From contig CBDANN010000007.1 of assembly GCA_965197635.1 (NCBI GenBank), positions 248,001 to 312,000 on the forward strand: a stretch of 64,000 nucleotides of DNA. Reading direction: 5' to 3'. Below are positions 28,109 through 36,966 of the stretch, piece after piece (within the stretch, counting starts at the first letter, position 1; each line of letters opens with the position of its first letter). The DNA is from Bin87 sp965197635 (GTDB lineage: Bacteria > Chloroflexota > Dehalococcoidia > Lucifugimonadales > UBA3495). The notes beneath the pieces were generated by a model that had not been told where the DNA came from, did no database searches, and worked only from the letters and a program-made list of their open reading frames with translations. Made by a program: the position numbers and the translations under genes.

Positions 28109-29538
28109 GTAACAGTTCAGAGTTGAGGGGAAGCGAGCAGTTGTTGGCAAGCGGAGAGAGGATTGAGACCTTGGGCTCGCCAGGTGCCGAAGATCGAGGC
28201 TAGGGTCATCTTGGTCTCGGTCCCCCGCTCCGAGCGGGTGCCACCACTGACCTTCCGGCTGATCACCACTGGGCGCAGGCTGCGCTCGGCGGCATTGTTG
28301 TCCGGTGGCACCTCCGGATGAGCCACGAAGACGAAGAGTTCCTTGATGTGGTTCTCCATGCGTCGGCACAGTTTGGCTTGTGCCGCCGACGGGTCATCCA
28401 AGAAGGGACGGCAGAGGGCCAAGAGGCGTCTTTCCAGGACCAGTTGGGCAGCGCGCCGCTGCTGCTCTGCCGGGTGGGTGAAGGCTTTGGCCTGGCAATA
28501 GAGTTGATGTATGGCATCGGCCCACTGGGACAATCGGTGATCGTCAGGGTAGAGGACGCGGAGGTCGTGGATGTCCCGTAGCAGGTGGGCCCAGCAGCGT
28601 TGTTTGGGGCCGTCATAGTGGTGGTAGGCGGCGTAGAAGTCGCTGACCAGCACGCCAGCAAACTCATCGCCCAGCACTTCATCCACCACCGCCTTACCAC
28701 GGTTCCGTCGCAGGAAGTACCGCAGGTCAGGGGTGCTGAAAGTCCACACGTAGCCGTTGTGTCCGTCCTCCCGCCAGCCGGTCTCGTCGGCGTGGACCAC
28801 CGGACTGCCGCGGATCCGTTCCAGAATGCCCGCCAGTTCCCGCTGCGCTTGGCCCGCCACTTTGCGCGTGGCGTCCACGATGGCCCCCAGGCTGAGGTGC
28901 AGCCCATGTACCGTGTCCAGGTACCATTGGATGGTGCGGCAAGGCAGCCGAGCCTCCTCCCGGAGCGCGGCAATCAGGCTGACAACGTTCACCCCCAGAC
29001 GCTGCTGGCCCAGCGCCGCGCCCTCCAGTTGCGCTGTGGGAGTACAGCCCCGTTGGCACCGGGGACAGGTGCGGGTGATGTAAACGTGCTCGGTAACCTG
29101 CACCGGCACCTGGGGCAGATCGATCACTTCCCGAGTACGCTGGGTCCAGCCGCCGGACAACTGGGTCCCGCAGTCGGGACACTGCTCCACCACATGCTCC
29201 ACCCGCTGGGTGGGCGTCATGCGGGTCCGGGCGAAACCGTGGGGCCGCGGCTTGCGGGGCTGCTTGGGCTCGGCCGGTTTCCTCGGCTTTGGGCTTCAGG
29301 CCCGGCATCCGTCCGGAGCCTTTGGCTTTGGCCCGCCCTTCCGGCTGGGCGATCCGCTTCTCCAGCCGTTCGATGATGGCTTGCTGCCGGAGGATGATGT
29401 CGATCAGCACATCCCGGTCGGCGGTGGTGAGGTCGATTTCATGCTTCATGGACCCAACTTGACATAAACAGGCCAAAGGCCGCCAGCCATCGACAAACAA
29501 CTTTTCAGCAATTCACCTCACCAACTCTGAACAGTTAC
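28109..29538 (-). mobile_element. IS66-family insertion sequence, copy 2 (1430 bp)
   Basis: Inverted ends GTAACAGTTCAGAGTTG / complement of GTAACTGTTCAGAGTTG and a perfect 8-bp target duplication AACAGTCC at 28101-28108 and 29539-29546. Related to but clearly diverged from the element at 8255-9717. None of the 16-nt modules occur in it. Confidence 0.9.
28117..29449 (-). pseudogene. IS66 transposase (copy 2), one frameshift near the N-terminus
   Basis: Starts MKHEIDLTTADRDVLIDIILRQQAIIERLEKRIAQ at 29449. It loses the frame at about 29275 (PKAEE; continues P-A-E-P-K-Q-P-R-K-P-R-P-H-G-F one base out of phase), and then runs open to 28117. The main part has CPDCGTQL and CPRCQRG (zinc finger), VVHADETGWREDGHNGYVWTFSTP with the first catalytic Asp, and the second-half AERSLRPVVISRKVSGGTRSERG. 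It gives the uninterrupted reference for the positions that carry modules in copies 1 and 3. One base would restore a 440-residue protein. Confidence 0.85.
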
Positions 29539-29626
29539 AACAGTCCGCCAGGAAGGACATAGAGCCGCGGTTCTGGTAGTCTTGGCGGACGCCGACCTGC
29601 GATCTTCGGTCTTCAGGAGACCCCAA

Positions 29627-30622
29627 ATGCGAAGCATCGACATTCACGCTCACCTGACCCCGCAGTGTTTCTGGCGCGCCACCGACGGCGGCGGCGATTG
29701 GCACACGCTCCGGCGTGAAACGAACGCTGACGGACGCCCGATCCTGGTGTCGGGCGGTGGCCGGGGACAGTTGCCGCCCAAGGCAAGTTGGACGCCGGAG
29801 CAGCGTCTGGCCGACATGGACTCGCTCGGCGTGGATGTTCACGTTGTCTCGCCCTTCGGCGGGTTCTACAACTACGACATGGATGTTGACGTGACCGCGG
29901 CTACCTCCAGGGAGTGCAACGACGAGATCAGCCAGATGATGCACTCCTGGCCCGACCGTTTCTCCGGTCTTGCCACCCTGCCCATGCAGGATGTGCCCTC
30001 GGCAATAGCCGAGCTGGAGCGGGTCATGGTGAACCTGGGATTCAAGGGCGCGATGATCGACGACAAGATCAACGGCAAGCTGCTGGACGAGCCGGAGTTC
30101 ATGCCTTTCTGGAAAGCCGCCGAACAGTTGGGCGCGGTTATCCTGTTTCACCAGTCCGGCGACACCATTGTGGACCAACGGATCAAGCGCTACCACCTTC
30201 CCAACTCGGTGGGCAACCTGGCCGACCGGACGCTGACCTTCGCGTCCCTGGTCATGGGCGGCGTGATGGATGCCTGCCCCGACCTCCGCATCTGCCTGTC
30301 CCACGGCGGCGGTTTCGCCTGCTACGGCGCGGGTCGCATGGATCGTGGGTGGCAGAGGATACCGGCGCCCGAACGGCTGGCCGCCCAACCGCCCAGCGCG
30401 TATCTGAACCGGTTTTACTACGATTGCATCGTGTACACCGAACAATCGCTGCGGTTCCTCATCGATTCCGTAGGCATCGACCGGGTGGTGTTCGGCACCG
30501 ACTGGCCCTACGATATGGCGCAGGACTGGCCCGTTTCCTGGATATTGGCTATGGACGGCCTTACCCAGGACGAAAAGGACGCCATCCTGTGGAAGAACCT
30601 GGAAAACCTGCTGGGTATCTAG
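29627..30622 (+). CDS. Amidohydrolase family protein (ACMSD-like)
   Basis: 331 residues from ATG 29627 (AGGAGA upstream; the longer frame from 29582 starts close to the IS66 end). MRSIDIHAHLTP gives the metal-binding H-x-H; FHQSGDT, LSHGGGFACYGAG (His ligand) and VVFGTDWPYD (catalytic Asp) follow, the order seen in aminocarboxymuconate-semialdehyde decarboxylase and related enzymes. These act on carboxylated ring-cleavage products, which fits the Rieske dioxygenase at 39722. The TAG stop (30620-30622) is overlapped by the target site of a 136-bp MITE. A paralogue follows at 30800. Confidence 0.9.
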   Translation: MRSIDIHAHLTPQCFWRATDGGGDWHTLRRETNADGRPILVSGGGRGQLPPKASWTPEQRLADMDSLGVDVHVVSPFGGFYNYDMDVDVTAATSRECNDEISQMMHSWPDRFSGLATLPMQDVPSAIAELERVMVNLGFKGAMIDDKINGKLLDEPEFMPFWKAAEQLGAVILFHQSGDTIVDQRIKRYHLPNSVGNLADRTLTFASLVMGGVMDACPDLRICLSHGGGFACYGAGRMDRGWQRIPAPERLAAQPPSAYLNRFYYDCIVYTEQSLRFLIDSVGIDRVVFGTDWPYDMAQDWPVSWILAMDGLTQDEKDAILWKNLENLLGI

Positions 30623-30757
30623 TGTCCTGTATTCGTAGTTCGTCGTATTACTCTGAGGCATTCCACCAAGACAGGAAAACGGTTTTCTTCTTGGAGCGGA
30701 GTGGCACAAAGGCACAAGTCAGCACTTTATTTCCGACGAACTACGGATACACTACAC
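30622..30757. mobile_element. 136-bp MITE (IS630-related), copy 1
   Basis: Terminal inverted repeats start GTGTCCTGTATTCGTAGTTC (left) and, read inwards from the right, GTGTAGTGTATCCGTAGTTC. The TA dinucleotide is duplicated on both sides (30620-30621 and 30758-30759). A near-identical copy lies at 39474-39609. The ends resemble the right end of the IS630 element at 43432-44588 (GTGTCATGTATCCAAAGTTC). No coding capacity beyond chance. Confidence 0.85.
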
Positions 30758-30799
30758 TAGCCGCCGCTACTTGAAGACCCGTGTTCGGGAGGACAACTC

Positions 30800-31801
30800 G
30801 TGAGACACATCGACGTTCACGCCCACTTGGCGCCGCAGATCCTTTGGCAGGCTTTTGATAACGGCGAGGATTGGCACGGGATGGGCCACGAGATTCAGGG
30901 CGACCTGGAGTTCATCGTGGGCCACGGCAAGCGGATTTTGATCAACTCTCCGAAGATACGCTATACGCCCGAGCAGCGGTTGGCCGATATGGACGCCGAG
31001 GGCACCGACGTCCAGGTGGTCTCCATTCACACTCCCCTGTTCCCCTACCACTGGGATACCGCAGAGGCGATAAAGGCATCACAAGAGGTCAACGATGAGA
31101 TAGCCGGCATGGCCCGGCAGTGGCCCGACCGGTTCGCCGGGCTTGCCACACTTCCCTTGCAGGACGTGGACGCCGCCATCGCCGAACTGGAAAGGGCGGT
31201 GAAAGATCTCGGTCTCAAGGGTGCGGAACTGGACATGGTGGTCAACGGCCTCAATTGGGACGAACCCCAATTCCTGCCCCTGTTCAAGGCCGCCGAATCA
31301 TTGGATGCCCTGCTCTTCTTCCATCCCCAGCCCCAGGACAACATCGTGGCGGCGGAGCGGACGCTGAAATATGGCCTGCCCAACAGCGTCGGCGTCGTCC
31401 TTGAGGATGCCCTGGTGGTGGCGACCCTGATCTGCGGCGGCATTCTGGACGAGTGTCCCAATCTCCGTGTCTGCATTGCCCACGGCGGCGGCGGAGCCTG
31501 CTTCGGCATGGGCCGCCTGGATCACGGGTGGCGGGTACGCTCGGAGGCCCGCGTCAACATTCGCAAGCCGCCCAGCGCCTACCAGAACCAGATCTACTAC
31601 GACTTCCTGACCAGCAGCGAGGTCGGTCTGCGTTTCCTCATCGACTCCGTCGGCGCCGACCGCGTCGTCATCGGCAGCGACTGGCCCTTTGTGGGTTGGG
31701 ACCCCTCTCCCGGCGGCTGGCTGGAAAGCCTGGAAAGCTTGTCTCAGGAAGAGAAGGAAAAGATTTCGTGGAAAAACCTGGAAGCGCTGCTGGGGATTTA
31801 A
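30800..31801 (+). CDS. Amidohydrolase family protein (ACMSD-like), paralogue
   Basis: 333 residues, GTG start at 30800 after GGGAGGA. The same order of motifs as the gene upstream: MRHIDVHAHLAPQILWQAFDNGEDWHG, LADMDAEGTDVQVVS, ELDMVVNGLNWDEPQFLPLFKAAESLDALLFFHPQ in pieces, IAHGGGGACFGMGRLDHGW and VVIGSDWPF. About half of its residues match the upstream protein, so the pair probably came from a tandem duplication, later separated by the MITE. Followed 21 nt later by a DUF255 protein on the same strand, so it may share a transcript. The substrate is unknown; probably a carboxylated ring or ring-cleavage product. Confidence 0.9.
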   Translation: MRHIDVHAHLAPQILWQAFDNGEDWHGMGHEIQGDLEFIVGHGKRILINSPKIRYTPEQRLADMDAEGTDVQVVSIHTPLFPYHWDTAEAIKASQEVNDEIAGMARQWPDRFAGLATLPLQDVDAAIAELERAVKDLGLKGAELDMVVNGLNWDEPQFLPLFKAAESLDALLFFHPQPQDNIVAAERTLKYGLPNSVGVVLEDALVVATLICGGILDECPNLRVCIAHGGGGACFGMGRLDHGWRVRSEARVNIRKPPSAYQNQIYYDFLTSSEVGLRFLIDSVGADRVVIGSDWPFVGWDPSPGGWLESLESLSQEEKEKISWKNLEALLGI

Positions 31802-31822
31802 TCTATCTAAAGGGTTAACCGG

Positions 31823-33601
31823 ATGAGCCAACTAGACGGAACCAACGCTATTTCCTGGCGCGACTGGAACGAAGATGCTTTCGAGGCGGCCAGGTCGGAG
31901 GACAAGCCGGTCCTGCTGACGCTGGGCGCCACCTGGTGCCACTGGTGCCACGTCATGGACGAGACTTCCTATTCCGACGAGCGTGTTATCGAACTGGTCA
32001 ATTCCCGGTTCATTCCGGTGCGCATCGATGTTGACCAGCGGCCCGACATCTCGCTGCGTTACAACCAAGGCACGTTTCCCTCGGTGGCTTTGTTAACCGG
32101 CGGCGGTGAGTTTCTCGCCGGCCGGCCTTACACGCCGCCCGACGAGATGGCCGCCCTGCTGGAGCGAGTTTCCAGCGGCGAGTTCGTGCCCGAAGATGGT
32201 CGCGACGGAGGCCGTCCTGAATCGCCCAATTTTCCGGCCTCCAACGCCTCCGTCGAAGCAGTGCTGGCCCAACTTGCGGAACTCTACGACGAGGAGTTCG
32301 GTGGTTTTGGGGTGGAACCCAAGCAGCCCCCGTGGGAGGCACTCCAGTTTCTCGCCGCTCGCTACGGCCTCACCGGCGACCGGGCGATTCTGGAAACGGT
32401 CGAGAACACCCTGCAAGGGATGTGGCATGGAATCTATGATCGAAAGGATCAGGGGTTCTTCCGATACTCAGTGAGCCGCGACTGGAAGGTGCCGCATTAC
32501 GAAAAGATGCTGGTCAGCAACGCCAACCTGTTGATGGCCTACGTGGAGGCATACCAGATCACCCGAAAGGCGGCCTACAAGATCGCCGCGGAGGGCATCC
32601 TGGCCTACCTGCTGACCACCCTATTCAGCGCGGACGATGGGTTGTTCTTCGCCAGCCAGGATGCTGACGAACCCTTCTACCAGGGGTCTTGGAAAGACCG
32701 GGACGCATCCACGCCGCCACCCGTTGACCGCACTTTCTACGCCGGATGGAATGCCCTGGCCGCTCACGCCCTGATCCAGGCGGGCAACGTACTGGGCAGG
32801 ACGGACTGTCATCGGCTAGGTTCCGAAATCCTGGAAAAACTTTGGGCTGAAATCCGGACCACCGCCGGAGGCTTGCGTCGCCGTGTCGGTGAGTTCAGCG
32901 ACGCCACGCCGGTCCTCATCGACCAGGTATATTTCCTGCGGGCGTGGCTGGCCCTGTACCAGTCCACGGGCTTGCCGGACTACCTGGCGCAGGCCGTTGA
33001 AATCACCGGAACCATCGAGCGGCTGTTCGGCGCGCCCAACGGCGGCTGCTATGACACCACCGCGCCCCAGTCCTTCGAGGCCGGTTTCCTGCGCCGCGAG
33101 CAGCCCGTGCTGGACAACAGCCACTGGGCCGAGGCGTTGCTGGTCTTGTCTCAACTGACCGGTGATACCGCTTACTCGGACCGGGCCGCCGCCGCGCTGG
33201 AGATTTTCGGTCCCGTGGTACCCGGCAAGAGCTATTTGGGCGACCACGCCTCGCGTCGCATGGAGGAGGATGAGGAAGCCCTGTTCCTCCCGGCCGGCGC
33301 TGCCTGGGGACGGGCTCAGGATCTGCTGACCCACGGGCCGGTGAGTTTCGTGCTCGTGGGTGACTCGTCCGACGCTGCCTACCGAAGACTGCACCGAGCG
33401 GCTTTGCGGGTCCATGCGCCCCACCGCGTCGTGCAACCGCTGGACTCGCGGCGAGATAGCGAGCAAATCCGAGCATTGGGGTTCCCGCTTCGCGAGGAGG
33501 CAGCGCTGTACGCCTGCATGGGTGACCGCTGCCTGGCCCCCATTATGACACCCGCCGGCGTTCGGCAAATGGCCCGGTCACGCCCGTGGGCCAACGGGTG
33601 A
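31823..33601 (+). CDS. DUF255 thioredoxin-domain protein (YyaL/SPATA20-like)
   Basis: 592 residues. The thioredoxin-like start has TLGATWCHWCHVMDETSYSDERVIELVNSRFIPVRIDVDQRPDI in pieces, with the family CxxC (C-H-W-C). The second domain is an alpha/alpha-barrel like a glycosidase/epimerase: SVSRDWKVPHYEKMLVSNANLLMAYVEAY, DRTFYAGWNALAAHALIQAG, WAEALLVLSQLTGD. Full-length members are about 680 residues; here the linker between SRDWKVPHYEKM and the sugar-epimerase-like part is shorter. Function is unproven; relatives are implicated in redox or glycan-related roles. Directly behind the amidohydrolase. Confidence 0.88.
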   Translation: MSQLDGTNAISWRDWNEDAFEAARSEDKPVLLTLGATWCHWCHVMDETSYSDERVIELVNSRFIPVRIDVDQRPDISLRYNQGTFPSVALLTGGGEFLAGRPYTPPDEMAALLERVSSGEFVPEDGRDGGRPESPNFPASNASVEAVLAQLAELYDEEFGGFGVEPKQPPWEALQFLAARYGLTGDRAILETVENTLQGMWHGIYDRKDQGFFRYSVSRDWKVPHYEKMLVSNANLLMAYVEAYQITRKAAYKIAAEGILAYLLTTLFSADDGLFFASQDADEPFYQGSWKDRDASTPPPVDRTFYAGWNALAAHALIQAGNVLGRTDCHRLGSEILEKLWAEIRTTAGGLRRRVGEFSDATPVLIDQVYFLRAWLALYQSTGLPDYLAQAVEITGTIERLFGAPNGGCYDTTAPQSFEAGFLRREQPVLDNSHWAEALLVLSQLTGDTAYSDRAAAALEIFGPVVPGKSYLGDHASRRMEEDEEALFLPAGAAWGRAQDLLTHGPVSFVLVGDSSDAAYRRLHRAALRVHAPHRVVQPLDSRRDSEQIRALGFPLREEAALYACMGDRCLAPIMTPAGVRQMARSRPWANG

Positions 33602-33672
33602 CCTGTCCCTTGGAATAGATTGCCCGGACCGGACGGTTCGTGTCCATCCAATAGTTTGGCTGCCGGATCGTT

Positions 33673-34806
33673 TCAGACGGGACCAATGAAACTCGGCATA
33701 ACCTTGGTGGCGAAATCCTCCAGGTTACGCAGGGTTTTGCGGAGCGGCATCCCAGCGTGGGCGAACTCGACTAACAGGTAATCCAGGTTGCACGTTTCCC
33801 GCAACTCGTGGATCTTCTCGGCGACATTCTCGGGCGAGCCTACCAGCAGGGTGCGTGGCTCCAGGAAATCCCAATCCAGTTTCACGTCGGGATCCAATTC
33901 TTCGCCCGGGTTGGTGAACACCTGCCGGCCACGAAAGGGGTCGTTGAATATGAACGCCGACATGATCCCCGCTTCGGCATCTCTGCGCGCCTCCTCCATT
34001 GATGACGTCACGTAGGTCGAGCGCATCACTGCCTGGTCTTCGCCCAGGCCAAAAGGCCGGCCTTCCAGATTTGACCGGGTTGCCGCGTAGAGTTCCATGC
34101 GCTGGCGGATCCGCAACGGCGGCGGCTGCCAGTAGCAGGCTTTCAGGCCCATTTCGGCAGCCGTCGTGACCGACCGGTCGGTGGAAACGGTCATCCATAG
34201 CGGCGGATGAGGTTTCTGGTACGGGCGCGGCGTGACCCGCAATTTCGTCACCGTCTCACCGTCTTGCCAGGCCGGGTCAGGAGCATGGGATGGGTGCGAA
34301 AAAACGGTGTCCGGTGCTGGGAAGGTGTAGTTGGTTCCCTGGTGCGAAAAGTATTCCTCCGACCAAATCTTGCGGACTATCTCGACCGTCTCCGCGAACA
34401 GTTCCCGGTTCTCCAGGTCCTTGCGCGGGTCCGCGTTGGTGTGGAATTGGGGACCCTCGTAGGGCCAGATCCCCCTGCCAAACCCAACTTCCAGCCGGCC
34501 CCTGGTCAGGTTGTCCAGGATCGCCAGATCCTCAGCCAACCGGATCGGGTGCCACCAGGGAGTGATGTTTGCCATCTGGCCGATGCGGATCCTGGTCGTC
34601 CGTGCCGCCAGGTCGGCGCCCAGCAGGATCGGATTGGGAATGTCCCCCAGGCCGTGCGGGGTGAAATGGTGCTCTCCCAGCCACATGGCCTCGAACCCCA
34701 GTTCCTCGGCCAGGATGGTCTGCTGTCTGAGATTGTCCAGGAATTCCGCCGAGTCGACGGCCTCGCCGGCCGACGCTGCTACAGTGGTAAATGCCGCGAA
34801 TCTCAT
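33673..34806 (-). CDS. LLM class flavin-dependent oxidoreductase (second)
   Basis: 377 residues from ATG 34806; a longer frame to 34923 overlaps the upstream gene and has no ribosome site. Luciferase-like fold: MRFAAFTTVAASAG, ELGFEAMWLGEHHFTPHGLGDIPNPILLGADLAARTTRIRIGQMANITPWWHPIRLAEDLAILDNLTRGRLEVGFGRG in sequence, LLVGSPENVAEKI near the end. The EHHF and W-W-H-P-I-R-L-A-E-D motifs match the bacterial luciferase group. It is 28 nt downstream of a DinB-like gene on the same strand and probably forms an operon with it. Not closely similar to the LLM gene at 22375. Substrate unknown. Confidence 0.9.
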   Translation of the reverse strand: MRFAAFTTVAASAGEAVDSAEFLDNLRQQTILAEELGFEAMWLGEHHFTPHGLGDIPNPILLGADLAARTTRIRIGQMANITPWWHPIRLAEDLAILDNLTRGRLEVGFGRGIWPYEGPQFHTNADPRKDLENRELFAETVEIVRKIWSEEYFSHQGTNYTFPAPDTVFSHPSHAPDPAWQDGETVTKLRVTPRPYQKPHPPLWMTVSTDRSVTTAAEMGLKACYWQPPPLRIRQRMELYAATRSNLEGRPFGLGEDQAVMRSTYVTSSMEEARRDAEAGIMSAFIFNDPFRGRQVFTNPGEELDPDVKLDWDFLEPRTLLVGSPENVAEKIHELRETCNLDYLLVEFAHAGMPLRKTLRNLEDFATKVMPSFIGPV

Positions 34807-34834
34807 GATGATCCAGGCCAGTGCGTCGACGGTC

Positions 34835-35686
34835 TCAACCGCCGACGAAACGGTCTCCAAAGGTGGCGGCCAGGAACACCTCCCCGCCAGCCACGGAAAG
34901 TTTGCGAGCGGCCACTGCATCATCCGGCGTCAGGCGGCCGTACATCACCAGCACGCAGGTCTCCCCGTCGCATTGGAAGGTGACGTCAGGTGTCCCCGTT
35001 GACGGTCCGGACGGATCCTCAACGATCTGGGCCACGTCGTCGCTGAGGACCAGATCCAATATGCGTGTCTCCGGGCGGGCGATCAGGAACCGGTAGCGGA
35101 GCGGACGGGCTTCCAGCAACGGATCGGGGCGGAAGGCGCGGCGGGCGGCCCGGTCCACGGTATCCAGCAGGGCGGTGACGCTGCCGTCGGAAAGGTGGTA
35201 GTCGTGCTCCAGCCGGGATCGGATGTCCCAGCCGTGCATGGTCAACTCGGCGATACGCTGGGTCAGCAAGGTGCCCACGGAAAGCGGCCCCGGCGGCCAA
35301 TAGACCAGGTTGTCCCATTGATCCGGCCCCACCTGCCGGAACCGGGCCACGGTTTCCGTGATGCGTTGCGTGAAGTCGTCGAGCAATCTCTCCCCCAACC
35401 GGCCGCTGGCGTCGATGGCCCGTTGGTAGATGCTTTGCGCGAAGGTGTCTTCGTCGTGCTGCTCCGGCGCCGGCGAACCCTCCGGCGGGGAATGGTCGCC
35501 GTCAAGTCCCCGCCGCAGCCGGTTGGACAAATCCACGCTGGTGAGATGTCCGACGACGTCTCCGATGGTCCAACCCTCGCACGCGCTGGGCGTTTGCCAG
35601 GCTTCGCCGGGCAGGGATCGAAGGAAAACCAGAAGCTGTTGGGCTTCGTGTTTCAGCAGGTCGATGCGTTCGGAAGTGGATGTCAT
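34835..35686 (-). CDS. Maleylpyruvate isomerase/mycothiol-type DinB-superfamily protein (TIGR03083-like)
   Basis: 283 residues. The four-helix DinB-like metal-binding domain is at the N-terminus: SACEGWTIGDVVGHLTSVD with the first His ligand, and IAELTMHGWDIRSRL with the second pair (E..H). The C-terminal part (about 190-283) has an SCP2-like beta fold (VTFQCDGETCVLVMYGRLTPDDAVAARKLSVAG). Related proteins use mycothiol or another thiol cofactor for isomerisation; many are of unknown function. ATG 35686. Operon-like with the LLM gene that follows. Confidence 0.85.
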   Translation of the reverse strand: MTSTSERIDLLKHEAQQLLVFLRSLPGEAWQTPSACEGWTIGDVVGHLTSVDLSNRLRRGLDGDHSPPEGSPAPEQHDEDTFAQSIYQRAIDASGRLGERLLDDFTQRITETVARFRQVGPDQWDNLVYWPPGPLSVGTLLTQRIAELTMHGWDIRSRLEHDYHLSDGSVTALLDTVDRAARRAFRPDPLLEARPLRYRFLIARPETRILDLVLSDDVAQIVEDPSGPSTGTPDVTFQCDGETCVLVMYGRLTPDDAVAARKLSVAGGEVFLAATFGDRFVGG

Positions 35687-35890
35687 ATCGGACCGCGAGA
35701 TTGGCGGGAGCGCCGGTTGGCGTGCTTGGCCCCAAGCTTGTTGGTAGCTAGATAGCTCTATTCATAGGAAGTGGTCGGCATTATAACTGCGCCGGCCGGT
35801 GGTTCGGCAACAAGGCGTAATCGAGCGCCGCCGGGCTGGCAGATCTCATGACCTCGGGCCCACCGGACAACGGCAGTTCAAATTGCCGAA

Positions 35891-36736
35891 TCACCAACCC
35901 CGCAGGAAGTTGAGCACGTGGGACGTGTACTCATCAGGCTTTTCAAAGGGAACCCAATGGCCGCAGTTGTTCAGGAGCACCAGGCGGGAGTCGGCCAGGT
36001 TATTGAGGGCGGCAATCCCTATCTCGAAGACGCACATCCGGTCATACCGCCCCCAAATTATCAGGCTCGGTGCGGCTATGTTGTCCAGGTCCACGCCGTG
36101 ATCGTAGGGCACGCTAACGGACTTGGCGTCGGCCTCGATGTGATCCGGATTGCCGGTGTAGTTGTCGTAAATGTAGTCCACCAACTGGTCGGTGACCAGC
36201 GCGTCGTCGTCGATGTGCGTCCTCAAGTAACGACGCACGTTGTCCCGGGTGGGGTTGTCGCGCACCTCGCGGGTTATCAAGCTGCCCTCCGAGGGTCGGT
36301 TGCCCATCAGGTACAGGTCGCCGCCGGTGCGGATGTGGCAGGCGCCGAACACCAACTTGTTCACCCGATGCGGCTCCTCCATCGCGAGTACCATTGCCGA
36401 CTGGCCGCCTTGGGAGTTGCCAACCAGGTGGGCCTTCTCGATCCCCAGCGCGTCCATCAGTCCCAGCGTAGTGCGAGCCTGGAGGTTGTGCAGCGGCTCG
36501 TTGTACACCACCGGACCGGTGCGGCCGAAGTTGGGCAGATCCATGACCAGACAGCGGTAATGCTCGGCAAATGCGGGCAGCACCTTGTGGAAGGTTATCC
36601 ACCCGGTGGTCCCCAGACCGTAGGAGTGCAGCATGACCACCGGCTCGCCGGCACCAACATCGTGGTAATGCACGGGCATGTCGGCCACCATGATGGTCCG
36701 GCTGGTTGATGCTTCGGTGAAAGCGGCGGTGGACAT
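35891..36736 (-). CDS. Alpha/beta hydrolase (meta-cleavage-product-hydrolase-like)
   Basis: 281 residues from ATG 36736 (GGAGCAGAGC upstream; an in-frame ATG at 36799 is less well placed). The nucleophile elbow is GNSQGG at about residues 96-101 (Ser), the acid is in IIWGRYDRMC and the His in NNCGHWVPFEKPD. The oxyanion region is MLHSYGLGTTGW. This pattern is that of BphD/HsaD-type C-C hydrolases and related esterases. It would fit with the Rieske dioxygenase pair and the ACMSD-like amidohydrolases of this region as an aromatic-degradation set; that link is inference. Intact, single gene. Confidence 0.88.
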   Translation of the reverse strand: MSTAAFTEASTSRTIMVADMPVHYHDVGAGEPVVMLHSYGLGTTGWITFHKVLPAFAEHYRCLVMDLPNFGRTGPVVYNEPLHNLQARTTLGLMDALGIEKAHLVGNSQGGQSAMVLAMEEPHRVNKLVFGACHIRTGGDLYLMGNRPSEGSLITREVRDNPTRDNVRRYLRTHIDDDALVTDQLVDYIYDNYTGNPDHIEADAKSVSVPYDHGVDLDNIAAPSLIIWGRYDRMCVFEIGIAALNNLADSRLVLLNNCGHWVPFEKPDEYTSHVLNFLRGW

Positions 36737-36966
36737 TTTTGCTCTGCTCCTACGGTGTTCAATTTGCCTCGGATGCTCGCTTGAAACGCCCCTGTTCAAG
36801 ATCCGCGACGGGTCTCTTCGTCTAGTCCAAATGCAACAGTGCTAGCAAGGCGTAATCCTCCGCCGCATCGCTGTCCCGACAGGTCCTTCGATTACAGCAT
36901 CGACGGGATTCCGGCATCCAGAGACGACTGCGCAACTGTCCTAACATCGCCGAGTCGGAGGTCTAA

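Noticed and set aside
30623..30774. Frames containing CIRSSSYYSEAFHQDRKTVFFLERSGTK
   Set aside because: They are translations of the MITE and appear at both copies for that reason only.
34807..34923. N-terminal extension of the LLM oxidoreductase
   Set aside because: Overlaps the end of the upstream gene and does not resemble the family; the start at 34806 gives the conserved MRFAAFT.
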